A stretch of DNA of 64,000 nucleotides, taken from positions 5,332,001 to 5,396,000 of the forward strand of contig NZ_CP092364.2 of assembly GCF_022370755.2 (NCBI RefSeq), given 5' to 3'. This document shows positions 8,569-17,171 of the stretch, one piece after another. How positions within the stretch are numbered: the first letter of the stretch is position 1; every line of letters begins with the position of its first letter. Source of the stretch: Mycolicibacterium goodii (GTDB lineage: Bacteria; Actinomycetota; Actinomycetes; Mycobacteriales; Mycobacteriaceae). The translations under genes and the position numbers were made by a program. The notes beneath the pieces are model-generated. The model was not told the origin of the DNA and searched no databases. It saw only the letters and a list, made by a program, of their open reading frames with translations.

Positions 8569-9873
8569 ATGCCAGAGGTGCGTCGCGACGATATGGAGCC
8601 CGTCTTGAAACCTAATCGGATGGCGGTCAATGAGTTTGGGTCGCGGCAGCCAGACGAGGCCGCACTGCCGATCAAGGGATTGCCAGCGCGGCCCGCGGAC
8701 CATCCCGGAGACGTAGATGCATTCTCTGCCGGTTTCATGTGGCCCGTTGCCGTTATCCACAGACCCGCCCTGCATAACAACGCCACATTGATGGCCGAAG
8801 TCTGCACTCGTTACGGCGTGGAGCACGCGCCCCACCTGAAGACCGCCATGTCTCCCCAGCTGGCCCAGCTGCAAGCAGACAGTGGCGCTTGGGGTTTCAC
8901 CGTCGGATCGACGCATCAGGCACGGACCGCACGGACGTGGGGCTGCCAACGGATGGTCTTGGCCGCTGAGACCGTCGATGCACAGTTCCTGGGCTGGGTG
9001 CGTTCAGAACTCGACACCGACCCCCGCTTCGAGTTCTACCTTTTCGCCGACTCCGAGGTGGGTGTACGCGCGGCGGCGCAGCACCTGGCCGGAGCCGGAA
9101 GCCGCGCGGGACTGCTGATAGAGGTTGGTCATCCGGGCGGTCGAACCGGGGTCAGAAGTACCGACGCCGCAGTTGACCTTGCGCGAACCATCAAACACAC
9201 CGGACTGTCGCTGGCCGGGGTGGCCGGATACGAAGGAACTGTTGGTGCCGAGCGCACCCCAGAAGTGACCGCCGCCATCCTGTCCTACGTTCAGCACATA
9301 CGTCTCGTCGCAGAGACTCTCGCCCAGCACAACCTTCTCGATGACAGCCGCGGGGATTTCATCGTCAGTTGCGGAGGAAGCACGTTCTTCGATGTCGTCG
9401 CTGAGGAACTGGGCCAGCCATGGAGTCTGAGTCGGCCGGTCGCCGCCGTCCTACGCAGTGGCTGTTATCTCCTTCATGACCACGCTTTCTACGCGGCCGA
9501 AGCGCCCACGTTCAGCTGGGGCCGGCAGCTGCAGCCCGCCCTCGAGGTTTGGGCCCAGGTCATTTCCCGGCCCGAGGACCGTCTTGCCATCCTCAATGCG
9601 GGACGGCGCGACATCGGGTTCGACCTCGGCCTGCCGATGCCGCTGCGCATCATCGATCCAGCATCCGGCAACCAGCGTCCCACCACGGGCACCATCACCG
9701 AGCTCAACGACCAGCATGCCTACCTCGAACTCCCCGACGAGCATCGAGTTTCAGTGGGGAACGTTGTGGCCCTCGGACTTTCGCACCCGTGCACCACCAT
9801 GGACAAATGGCGTGCGGTGCCGCTCCTCGACGAGGGGAACCGAGTGACCGGCTACGTACGCACGTACTTCTGA
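8569..9873 (+). CDS. PLP fold-III D-amino-acid lyase (D-serine dehydratase/D-threonine aldolase-like)
   Basis: Soluble enzyme of 434 aa with an alanine-racemase-type N-terminal barrel and a C-terminal D-serine-dehydratase-like beta domain. The PLP lysine is Lys91 in APHLKTAMSP, equivalent to PHVKTHK of DSD1 and D-threonine aldolases. The phosphate-binding part follows in ..LIEVGHPGGRTGV... The start could be 8569, 8593 or 8620; a GAGGTG precedes 8593. RidA follows after 35 bases, which fits an enzyme releasing a reactive enamine. The exact 3-hydroxy-D-amino acid is unknown. Confidence 0.78.
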   Translation: MPEVRRDDMEPVLKPNRMAVNEFGSRQPDEAALPIKGLPARPADHPGDVDAFSAGFMWPVAVIHRPALHNNATLMAEVCTRYGVEHAPHLKTAMSPQLAQLQADSGAWGFTVGSTHQARTARTWGCQRMVLAAETVDAQFLGWVRSELDTDPRFEFYLFADSEVGVRAAAQHLAGAGSRAGLLIEVGHPGGRTGVRSTDAAVDLARTIKHTGLSLAGVAGYEGTVGAERTPEVTAAILSYVQHIRLVAETLAQHNLLDDSRGDFIVSCGGSTFFDVVAEELGQPWSLSRPVAAVLRSGCYLLHDHAFYAAEAPTFSWGRQLQPALEVWAQVISRPEDRLAILNAGRRDIGFDLGLPMPLRIIDPASGNQRPTTGTITELNDQHAYLELPDEHRVSVGNVVALGLSHPCTTMDKWRAVPLLDEGNRVTGYVRTYF

Positions 9874-9908
9874 CCAGAAGCAGCAATCAAAACATGAAAG
9901 GACTGTCC

Positions 9909-10292
9909 ATGGACATCATCACCACGCAACGAGCACCCCGCCCCGCAGGGGCCTACGGTCAAGCGGTAGTCGCCAACGGATTCGTATTCACCGCCGGCAT
10001 GGCGCCGGTCGACGCGGACACCGGCGACGTCATCGGAAATGGCATCGTCGAGCAAACCGAGCACACATTGAACAATCTTCGGGCAGTTCTCGAAGCAGCC
10101 GGGTCCAGCATCGATCGGGTCGTCAAAGTCACCGTGCATCTCGAAGACGTCGAGCGCGACTGGCCGGACTTCGACGCGGTTTTCGGCAAATTTTTCGGAG
10201 GTCATCGTCCGGCGCGGACCGCCGTCGGCTCCCGGCTGGGCGACATCCTCGTGGAAATCGATGCGATCGCGGTAGTGGCCGGCGACAACTAG
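9909..10292 (+). CDS. RidA family reactive-intermediate deaminase
   Basis: Small YjgF/YER057c/UK114 protein of 127 aa. The ATG at 9909 has AAAGGA upstream at good spacing, and an in-frame ATG at 9894 is less likely. The conserved arginine that binds the substrate carboxylate is in HRPARTAVG, and the N-terminal PRPAGAYGQAV matches the family. RidA hydrolyses enamine/imine intermediates such as 2-aminoacrylate released by PLP dehydratases. Its placement behind the PLP fold-III lyase supports that role. Confidence 0.9.
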   Translation: MDIITTQRAPRPAGAYGQAVVANGFVFTAGMAPVDADTGDVIGNGIVEQTEHTLNNLRAVLEAAGSSIDRVVKVTVHLEDVERDWPDFDAVFGKFFGGHRPARTAVGSRLGDILVEIDAIAVVAGDN

Positions 10293-10298
10293 ACGAGG

Positions 10299-10338
10299 CC
10301 CCGGCAACCTCCAAGCGAATGCGTCAGCGTTGCCGGGG
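10299..10338 (+). terminator. Hairpin terminator between convergent ridA-like and GntR genes
   Basis: A perfect 10-bp stem (CCCCGGCAAC at 10299-10308, GTTGCCGGGG at 10329-10338) with a 20-base loop is followed by TTTCTT. It starts 7 bases after the RidA stop and overlaps the last codons of the convergent regulator gene. Confidence 0.65.
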
Positions 10339-11139
10339 TTTCTTCGTCGTCGCGAGATCAGGCTGCCATCTCTTGTCCACCTCATCGAGTTGCTCGTCGC
10401 TGAGGGCTCGTCGCAGTGTCGTGCCCACAGACCAATCCAGATGACGGGCCATCTCTCGACGGGCAGCCTTGACATTCCGTTTGCGCAGAGCCGTTGCGAT
10501 CGCCAGGTGTGCATCGTGCACATCGCGAACCTCGTCGACATCGAGCTGATCGACCGCCCACGTCGGCACCAGCTCGCGCCGGATGTCGGCCATCAACCGC
10601 GCAAGAACCAGATTGCCTGACCCCTCCGCGATGGCTCCGTGAAACGCGAGATCGTCGCTGACCCGACTTCGCACATCCAACGGCTCACCGTCGGTGGCCT
10701 CCGCCTCGTCATGCATGCGTTGCGCCAGCTCGACGATATGGTCCAGATGCTCGTCACTCGCGCGCGCCGCGCACATCTCCGTCGCCGCGATCTCCACCAA
10801 TCGACGGACCTCGTACAGGTCGGCCGCCAAGGACCCGGCCAGCTGTTCACGCGAGATCGCGTGCTGAACCAGGTCCTCGAGGAACCGCCACTCTTTGGCG
10901 GCCGTGACTGTCGACTTACGCCCGTGCTTCACGTCGATCAATCCGGCTGCGGTCAACGCTTGGAGCACTTCGCGCCCAACGGTGCGCGACACCGCGAACT
11001 TCTGCGCAATCGCTTCTGCGGAAGGAACAACGTCTCCCTCGCGTAGACGACCGGACACGATGTCGCGCGCTAGCCGTCGGGCTACCCGCTCATGCAACCG
11101 CTCCTGCTCAATAACGTCATCGTTCCAGGAAATCGACAT
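10324..11139 (-). CDS. GntR-family transcriptional regulator, FadR/FCD subfamily
   Basis: Regulator of 271 aa with an N-terminal winged helix (residues about 15-80, including VPSAEAIAQKFAVSRTVGREVLQAL) and a C-terminal all-helical FCD ligand domain. FCD members usually bind a small organic acid or sugar acid through a metal. It is divergent from an SDR gene and embedded between the halves of the catabolic cluster, so it is the natural local regulator. The recurrent GATA[C/G]TAT sites at 978, 8545 and 11178 are candidate targets. Confidence 0.9.
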   Translation of the reverse strand: MSISWNDDVIEQERLHERVARRLARDIVSGRLREGDVVPSAEAIAQKFAVSRTVGREVLQALTAAGLIDVKHGRKSTVTAAKEWRFLEDLVQHAISREQLAGSLAADLYEVRRLVEIAATEMCAARASDEHLDHIVELAQRMHDEAEATDGEPLDVRSRVSDDLAFHGAIAEGSGNLVLARLMADIRRELVPTWAVDQLDVDEVRDVHDAHLAIATALRKRNVKAARREMARHLDWSVGTTLRRALSDEQLDEVDKRWQPDLATTKKPRQR

Positions 11140-11177
11140 GGGCCCCTCCGCGCCCGGGCATCGTCGCCCAAGCGTCA

Positions 11178-11185
11178 GATAGTAT
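11178..11185 (+). promoter_or_regulatory. GATAGTAT element, probable -10 of a leaderless transcript
   Basis: TAGTAT (11180-11185) lies six bases before the ATG at 11192, placing the expected transcription start on that A, so the SDR mRNA is probably leaderless. The same site faces the GntR start on the other strand. It matches the elements at 978 and 8545 apart from the central base. Confidence 0.5.
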
Positions 11186-11191
11186 GAGTAT

Positions 11192-11956
11192 ATGTTGTTC
11201 AGTGAGGATTATATCGGAACCACTTCGGCGTCAGGGTCAGACACCGCTCTGGTCACCGGTGCCGCCGGCGGCATAGGTGCCGCGATCGTGAACGAACTCA
11301 AGCGCAACGGGGCGCAGGTCGTTGGTGTAGACCGCGAGAACTCCGATTCAGGCACCGAAGACCATTTCATCGCTGCCGACCTCACCGAAGCCGATCCCAA
11401 CGAACTCATCGACGCGGCCACGGCTGCCTGCGGAACGCCGCCCAGCGTTCTGGTCAACTGCGCCGGCGTCAACGTCGAAGCGCCCGCCGAAGACCTCCAA
11501 AGTGCTCAGCTCCAGCAGGTTCTCGCTGTCAACCTGATTGCACCCATTGAACTTTCACTTGCCGCAGGCCGCCGAATGCTCCAGCACGGATACGGTCGGA
11601 TCGTCAACATCACATCGATCCACGGTCGCGCCGGCGCAATAGGTTGCCTACCCTACGACGCCTCAAAGGCCGCACTGGACAACGCTACTCGAACGCTCGC
11701 GACGGAGTGGTCCCGCCGGGGCGTCCTCGTCAATGCGCTTGCACCGGGATTCGTCCGCACCGCTATGTGTACCGATGAACGGCTTGCCCAGCCATGGTTC
11801 ACCGAGGGCTATGTGGCCAGCGGGCGTCTGCCCCTCGGCCGCGCGGCGACCCCGGACGAAATCGCCAGACCTGTCGCTTGGCTGGCAAGCCGCGCGAACA
11901 CCTACATCACGGGGCAGGTCATTTACGCCGACGGCGGGCTGTACGGCACCTTCTAG
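11192..11956 (+). CDS. SDR-family oxidoreductase
   Basis: Classical FabG-like dehydrogenase of 254 aa with TGAAGGIG, NCAG, catalytic Ser in NITSIHG and YDASK, ending YITGQVIYADGG. It is divergent from the GntR gene across 52 bases and likely co-regulated with it. A second dehydrogenase in the cluster (see 7758-8510) suggests two oxidation steps or two stereoisomers. No Shine-Dalgarno sequence is visible, consistent with leaderless translation. Confidence 0.9.
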   Translation: MLFSEDYIGTTSASGSDTALVTGAAGGIGAAIVNELKRNGAQVVGVDRENSDSGTEDHFIAADLTEADPNELIDAATAACGTPPSVLVNCAGVNVEAPAEDLQSAQLQQVLAVNLIAPIELSLAAGRRMLQHGYGRIVNITSIHGRAGAIGCLPYDASKAALDNATRTLATEWSRRGVLVNALAPGFVRTAMCTDERLAQPWFTEGYVASGRLPLGRAATPDEIARPVAWLASRANTYITGQVIYADGGLYGTF

Positions 11957-12004
11957 TGGTCGCCGCACCGTTCGGGAACGAACTGCCCACCGGGTAGTTG
12001 CGGA

Positions 12005-14752
12005 TCAACGCAATTTCGTTGTGCGCAACTGGCGGCGAGACTTGATGGCCAGTTTGGCGTAGACATTGCTCAAGTGCCACTCGACCGTATGCGCGCTGAT
12101 GAACAACTGCGATCCGATTTCGGAGTTTGTCAGTCCGGTCGCCGCCAACTCGGCGACTTGCGTCTCCTGGGGGGTCAACGCGGTTCCGGTGCGCAGGCGT
12201 TTGACGGTCTTCTCCCCCACGGCAAGCAGTTCGCGGCGGGCTCGATCGGCGAAGGCGTGCACCCCGTATTCGTTGAACATGTCATGAGCGAGGCGCAACT
12301 GTTCGCGAGCATCGTTGCGGCGATTCATCCGTCGAAGCCATTCACCGTAGAGCAGGTGCCCACGCGCCAGCTGTACCTTCACCGTGCTGTGACCCAAGTG
12401 ACCGATTGCGGCGAGATAGAGCGATTCCGCGACATTGTCAGCGGCCAGCAACGCCGCACTGCGCGCAGCGATGCCCAGCCCCCACGGGGTCGATGCAGCA
12501 CCGGTTCGAAGCTCTAGCCTGCTGAGCGCGTCGGCGGCCAAATCACGTCGGCCGGTGCGCACGGCGCACTCAACGAGTTCGCTGAGGTTCCAGCCGACAA
12601 TCCCGAGATCGTCGTATTCACAGGCGGGTTGCAACGTCGCCAAGGCGACCTGGTACCGGCCCAGCCCGTTGTTGAGTACACCGACGGCATAGGCCGCCAA
12701 CGCGATCACTCGGCTCTCGCCGCGCTGCATCCCATCGCGAAGCGCCGCCTCTGCCATCGCGGTCGTCTCACCTTCGTTGCCGGCCCACGCCGCCAACGTC
12801 AGCTTGTGGTAACGCAGCGGCGCATGCCCGATCGCCGCGGAGATGTCGTCGGCCTCGGCGATCAGCAGCCGCGCGGCCGCCAGGTCACCGGCCATTACGT
12901 GTGCCCCGGCTCGGCTGACCAGCGCTGTGGGAAGGATCTGCAGAGCAGCTGTCTCGGTTGCGAGACGCACCGCGACCGCCGAGAGCCGCTCCCACGCTTC
13001 GTCATCCCATGTCTCGTGAACGGAAACCTCCAGCGCCAATGGAAAAGCCTCCCACTGCCAGTTGCCGTCGGTGATGGAGGTGACGGCCGTACGCATCGCG
13101 GCGACCGCGGCCGCGGCGTCAGCTCCCACTCTGCGCGCCAGGCCTTCGGCGAGCAGGCCGATCGGCCGGCGTCCACCGCCATCGTCGCGGTGCTGCAATA
13201 TGGCGGAGGCGATCTCGGTCAGCGCGGCGGGATCGCCGAGGCGTCCGATGTACATCAGTCCGCATATTGCCTCCAGGAACGCCTGATCGGCTTCGTCGGC
13301 ATCCAGTGGCCTCAGTCGTGCCGCTGCCTCAGCCATTGTTGCGGCGTGCTCGGCCAGCGGGGGTCCCCCCGAGAGGTTGGCGCGTCGGCGGTGAAACGCC
13401 AATTGGGTCTCGAGATGCAGTCGTCGCGCGTCGTCGAGATCGTTGAGGGGCGACAGCGCCGCGGCCGTCACCAACTCGGTGGCGGCATCGAAGTCCGCGG
13501 CACGCCGTTTGGCGTGGGCTGCTTCCAATGCCCGCTGCCCGCGCCGAATCGGGTCCGGTGTCAGTTCGAAGGATCGAGTGAGAAACGCTGCGGCGGCCGC
13601 GATCCCGCCGCGTTGCTGTGCGCGGCCGGCGGCCCGTTCCAGTTCGGCGGCCACAGACTCGTCGGGGCCTGCCGCGGCGAATGCGCGATGCCATGCGCGG
13701 CGGTCGGGCTCTGTGTCCGGGTCGATGGTTCGTGCAAGGGCCGCGTGCACCCGATGGCGTTGGTCGGCATCGGCGTCGGCGTAGGCCACCGACCGCACCA
13801 GCGGATGACGAAACCGCACACGCGAGTCGATATCGATCAGGCCCGTCGAACACAAGGAGGTCAACGCCGATGCCGGAATACCGAGATACTCGGCCGCACG
13901 CGCAAGCAGCGCAGGATCGCCGATCGGGTCGGCGGCAGCCAGCGTCAGCAACAGCCGGGCATCATCGCACAGCATCGACATGCGCTGCAGGTAGCGAGAT
14001 TCGATTCTCGCCCCCACCGGATGCGCGTCGGGCCTGTGGTATCCGCCCGCCAGATCGGCAGACCCCAGATCGCCCAGAAATTCCAGCAATGCCAGCGGAT
14101 TGCCGCGGGTCTCGGCAACGATGCGGTCTCGCACTCTGGGGTCGATACGGCCCAGGACCGCACCGTCGAGGAGTTCACGCGCATCAGCGACCGCCAACCC
14201 TGATATCACCAGTTCTGGAAGGCCGCGCAGATCGGTGATCGTTTCGCGTAGGGCGAACACCACCATCACGCGTTCGGCCAGCAGACGTCGCGCCACGAAA
14301 CTCAGCGTTTGCGCCGACACCTGGTCAAGCCACTGCGCGTCATCGACGACGCACATCACGGGCCGGGATTCCGAGGCCGTGGCGATCAGGTCCAGCACGG
14401 CCAAGCCGACCAGGAACCGATCCGGCGCCGGCCCCGAGGCTTGGCCGAACGCTGTGGCCAGCGCCTGGCGCTGCGGACCCGGCAGTGCCTCGATTCCCTC
14501 GGTCAACAGTGGAGCGATGAGGCGATGCACACCGGCGTACGGCAATTCCATATCGGACTCCACGCCTGCGGTGCGCAGCACTTCGAACTCAGATGCGACA
14601 GTGTCTGCCAGGTGATCGATAAGTGCGGTCTTGCCGATGCCCGCCTCCCCGCGCAGCACCACCACGGCGCTGTGCTCGGCGCGGGTTGACTTCACGAGCT
14701 TGCCCAGGGCAGCCAATTCGGTGGCCCTGCCCCGCAGAACGGTCTTACTCAC
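12005..14752 (-). CDS. Large ATP-binding LuxR-family regulator (LAL/MalT-like)
   Basis: Signal-integrating activator of 915 aa. An AAA-type ATPase at the N-terminus has Walker A GEAGIGKT (Lys41) and Walker B VVDDAQW (Asp137-138). A long helical, TPR-like middle region follows, then a C-terminal LuxR helix-turn-helix (about 857-912) with LTPQETQVAELAATGLTN and the recognition-helix segment ISAHTVEWHLSNVYAKL. It is divergent from the cupin-SDR-NmrA operon, which is its likely target. It may be triggered by a metabolite bound in the middle domain. The extensive open frame on the opposite strand is a high-GC shadow. Confidence 0.9.
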   Translation of the reverse strand: MSKTVLRGRATELAALGKLVKSTRAEHSAVVVLRGEAGIGKTALIDHLADTVASEFEVLRTAGVESDMELPYAGVHRLIAPLLTEGIEALPGPQRQALATAFGQASGPAPDRFLVGLAVLDLIATASESRPVMCVVDDAQWLDQVSAQTLSFVARRLLAERVMVVFALRETITDLRGLPELVISGLAVADARELLDGAVLGRIDPRVRDRIVAETRGNPLALLEFLGDLGSADLAGGYHRPDAHPVGARIESRYLQRMSMLCDDARLLLTLAAADPIGDPALLARAAEYLGIPASALTSLCSTGLIDIDSRVRFRHPLVRSVAYADADADQRHRVHAALARTIDPDTEPDRRAWHRAFAAAGPDESVAAELERAAGRAQQRGGIAAAAAFLTRSFELTPDPIRRGQRALEAAHAKRRAADFDAATELVTAAALSPLNDLDDARRLHLETQLAFHRRRANLSGGPPLAEHAATMAEAAARLRPLDADEADQAFLEAICGLMYIGRLGDPAALTEIASAILQHRDDGGGRRPIGLLAEGLARRVGADAAAAVAAMRTAVTSITDGNWQWEAFPLALEVSVHETWDDEAWERLSAVAVRLATETAALQILPTALVSRAGAHVMAGDLAAARLLIAEADDISAAIGHAPLRYHKLTLAAWAGNEGETTAMAEAALRDGMQRGESRVIALAAYAVGVLNNGLGRYQVALATLQPACEYDDLGIVGWNLSELVECAVRTGRRDLAADALSRLELRTGAASTPWGLGIAARSAALLAADNVAESLYLAAIGHLGHSTVKVQLARGHLLYGEWLRRMNRRNDAREQLRLAHDMFNEYGVHAFADRARRELLAVGEKTVKRLRTGTALTPQETQVAELAATGLTNSEIGSQLFISAHTVEWHLSNVYAKLAIKSRRQLRTTKLR

Positions 14753-15146
14753 CGGGCGTCACCATCAGACGGCACTACCGCGGTCAGCCAGGAGCGCGGG
14801 CGACCTAGCGTGCACTGCGTAAGCATCCTTTCTCTCTGCGTCGGCTCACGCGCCCACCGCGCTCGGCAGAACCAGGTGACGCCTCCGTACTGCCACCAAC
14901 CCTACGGTCATGTACATCATCGCGGGCCCGTGCCGCGCACGTGCCGGTGCGTTGACTAATACCGCAGAAGCCTAGGGGGTTGTCCGCAAAAACCCGGGGG
15001 TTTCCGGGGGGCGCAGGCGGCACCCGAGGTGGCAGCGTCGAAGTGGTGAGCGCCCGCCGCGTACTCACTGGTGTGGAGGAAGAACGGCACCCACCGGGGG
15101 AACCTCACGTCACTTTCGGAATGACCAACAGCAGGGAGACCATCGC
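14753..15146. other. 394-base divergent intergenic region with a paired GGGGGTT motif
   Basis: No credible gene is seen. Two direct GGGGGTT repeats at 14975-14981 and 14996-15002 are exactly 21 bases apart, two helical turns, as expected for a dimeric activator. A GGGAGA ribosome-binding site lies just before the cupin start at 15147. The repeats are a candidate binding site for the LuxR-type regulator at 12005-14752. Confidence 0.5.
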
Positions 15147-15563
15147 ATGACCCACGACGATGTTGTCACCAAACTCGCCAGCGCCATGAAGGTGATCCAA
15201 AGCGTCAGCCCACCGGCGTTTCCCCCCAACGCCGAGGTGATGACAGCGGTGATCGAATGGCCAGCAGGAAGTCCGGGAGCCCCACCGCACCGCCACCCCG
15301 GTGGCCCCGCCTTCGGTTACGTCCTCGAAGGCGAAATGCTGTTCGAACTCGAAGGCGAAGCGCCCCGGGTGGTCTCGGCCGGAGAAGCGTTCTGGGAGCC
15401 TGGCGGCGACGTCATCCACTACTCCGACGCCAATAACCGCAACGACCGTCCGTTGCGATTCCTGGTGAACATGGTGTGTTCTCCCGGCGTCGAGATGTTC
15501 GTGCTGTGCGACGACGCCGAACTCGAAGCGCGCAAGGACCGACGGGTAGCACCTCATGAGTGA
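15147..15563 (+). CDS. Cupin-domain protein
   Basis: Single-domain cupin of 138 aa. Motif 1 has the metal ligands in PPHRHPGGPAFGYVLEGEM and motif 2 is in PGGDVIHYSDANN, so a metal site is plausible. It is the first gene of an operon with an SDR (8-base overlap) and an NmrA-like protein. Small cupins of this sort often accompany SDRs and serve as isomerases, dioxygenases or sensors. No specific substrate can be read. Confidence 0.85.
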   Translation: MTHDDVVTKLASAMKVIQSVSPPAFPPNAEVMTAVIEWPAGSPGAPPHRHPGGPAFGYVLEGEMLFELEGEAPRVVSAGEAFWEPGGDVIHYSDANNRNDRPLRFLVNMVCSPGVEMFVLCDDAELEARKDRRVAPHE

Positions 15564-16341
15564 TGCCGCCACCGCACCCGACAGAGTGCCCTCCAACGGC
15601 CGCATCGCTCTGATCACCGGCGCCAGTCGCGGCATCGGAGCCGCCACCGCAGTGTTGTTGGGCCAACGCGGCTATCGGGTCGCCGTGCATCACGACCACA
15701 ATCCTGCCGAGGCCCACCACATAGCCACCCGCATCACCGATCACGGCGGCGACGCCCTGGTCGTGCGGGCTGATCTCACTGACACCGAAGACGTCGCCGA
15801 GATGGTCGACACCGTCACCCAGCACTGGGGACCCGTCGAGGTGCTCATACATGCCGGACAGCGACCGCACGTGCGCACCTCGTTCGCCGACCTGCGGCTC
15901 GACCGACTCGAAGATGGTATCGCTCAGGAACTTCGGGCAGCGTTCCCGGTCACTATGGCAGTCACTCCTGCAATGATCGCCCACAACTACGGCCGCCTGG
16001 TCTACCTCAGCAGCGTGTATTCCCGCCATCCACAGGACGAGCGGATCGTCGAAGGTACCGCCAAAGCCGCACTCGATCAGTTCGTGCGCTATCTCGCGCA
16101 GGAACTGGCCGTGTACGGCATTCCCGCCAACCTCGTCGCACCGGCCAACGTCGCCGGCGTCGATGCACGCAGCGCGGGATGGACCGACGACGAACTCTGG
16201 GTCCTTGGGACGGCCAACACCCCGGCCCGCTTGGTCCTGCCCGGTGATGTCGCCCGCACGATCGCGTTCTTCGCGAGCGAGGACTGTGTTACCACCACCG
16301 GTCACTACGCGCCGGTCAACACCGGCTTGGCCGTGCACTGA
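15556..16341 (+). CDS. Atypical SDR-family protein lacking the catalytic tyrosine
   Basis: Rossmann protein of 261 aa with intact TGASRGIG. The usual YxxxK is replaced: the lysine is present in EGTAKAAL, but the position four residues before it is Glu, not Tyr. NAG is also altered (IHAGQ). The serine strand is still seen in LVYLSSVYS, and the C-terminus is less FabG-like. It may work with an altered mechanism, act on a thioester, or be a non-catalytic subunit. Overlaps the cupin gene by 8 bases, so coupled translation is likely. Confidence 0.85.
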   Translation: MSDAATAPDRVPSNGRIALITGASRGIGAATAVLLGQRGYRVAVHHDHNPAEAHHIATRITDHGGDALVVRADLTDTEDVAEMVDTVTQHWGPVEVLIHAGQRPHVRTSFADLRLDRLEDGIAQELRAAFPVTMAVTPAMIAHNYGRLVYLSSVYSRHPQDERIVEGTAKAALDQFVRYLAQELAVYGIPANLVAPANVAGVDARSAGWTDDELWVLGTANTPARLVLPGDVARTIAFFASEDCVTTTGHYAPVNTGLAVH

Positions 16342-16412
16342 GATCCACCTGCGCTGTCTGGCAGCCAGACTGGATGATTCACCCGCTATCTACATGAAAG
16401 GCAACGGCAACC

Positions 16413-17171
16413 ATGACCGAATCGACGAAAAAGATCACCATCATCGGGGCCACAGGCCTGATCGGACGCCAGCTGGTCCCGCTGCTCAACCACGCCGGTC
16501 ATGACGTCACCGAGGCCTCCCGCGCATCGGGCACCGACCTGCTGACCGGTGAGGGCCTCGACGCCGCACTGGCTGACGCCGACGTCGTGATCGACGTGAT
16601 CAACTCCGCGACCCCCGAGGATTCCTCCGAGGCGTTTTTCAAGCAGACCTCGGCTAACCTTGCGACCGCGGCCGCCAAGGCCGGGGTCGGTCACTACGTC
16701 GTACTGTCGATCGTCGGCGCTGATGTGATGGCAGCCCACGCCGGTTACATGCGCGGCAAGCTGGCCCAGGAGAGCGCCGCCGCCAACTCGGGAGTCCCCT
16801 GGACCGTGGTACGCGCCACCCAGTTTCACGAACTGGCAGAATCCATCACCGACTCCTTGATAACCGGTGACCAGGTACGCGCCCCCGAAGCGCTCATTCA
16901 AACCATCGACTCCGGGGAAGTCACTGCGATACTGGCCCGCATCGCCACCGGTTCGCCGTTCAACGCCATCCACAATGTCGGCGGCCCGCAGAAGATGTCC
17001 TTCGCCGACATGGCACGCACCGTTCTGGTGCACCAGAGCCGCGCACTCGATGTCCTCGATGACCCCACAGCGACGTACTACGGCCTGCCGGTCGACAACA
17101 CGACACTCGTCACCGACGACGAAGCAGAACTGGGCACCACCCGTCTGGCCGACTGGCTGGCGCGCCGGTGA
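16413..17171 (+). CDS. NmrA-like NAD(P)-binding (atypical SDR) protein
   Basis: Protein of 252 aa with the atypical-SDR nucleotide motif GATGLIGRQ at residues 12-20 and the family features LSIVGAD and YMRGKLAQE, followed by the substrate-side segment WTVVRATQFHEL. These proteins reduce quinones or act as redox sensors. Third gene of the operon headed by the cupin, 71 bases after the SDR stop, with its own modest RBS (GAAAGGCAA). Confidence 0.85.
   Translation: MTESTKKITIIGATGLIGRQLVPLLNHAGHDVTEASRASGTDLLTGEGLDAALADADVVIDVINSATPEDSSEAFFKQTSANLATAAAKAGVGHYVVLSIVGADVMAAHAGYMRGKLAQESAAANSGVPWTVVRATQFHELAESITDSLITGDQVRAPEALIQTIDSGEVTAILARIATGSPFNAIHNVGGPQKMSFADMARTVLVHQSRALDVLDDPTATYYGLPVDNTTLVTDDEAELGTTRLADWLARR

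Noticed and set aside
12629..14203. Long plus-strand frame opposite the LAL regulator
   Set aside because: Arg/Gly/Gln-rich, no motifs, wholly inside a gene with Walker and LuxR motifs on the other strand.
14805..15068. Minus-strand 87-codon frame in the divergent regulatory gap
   Set aside because: Arg/Pro-rich with no RBS, start or family similarity; it covers the candidate operator repeats.
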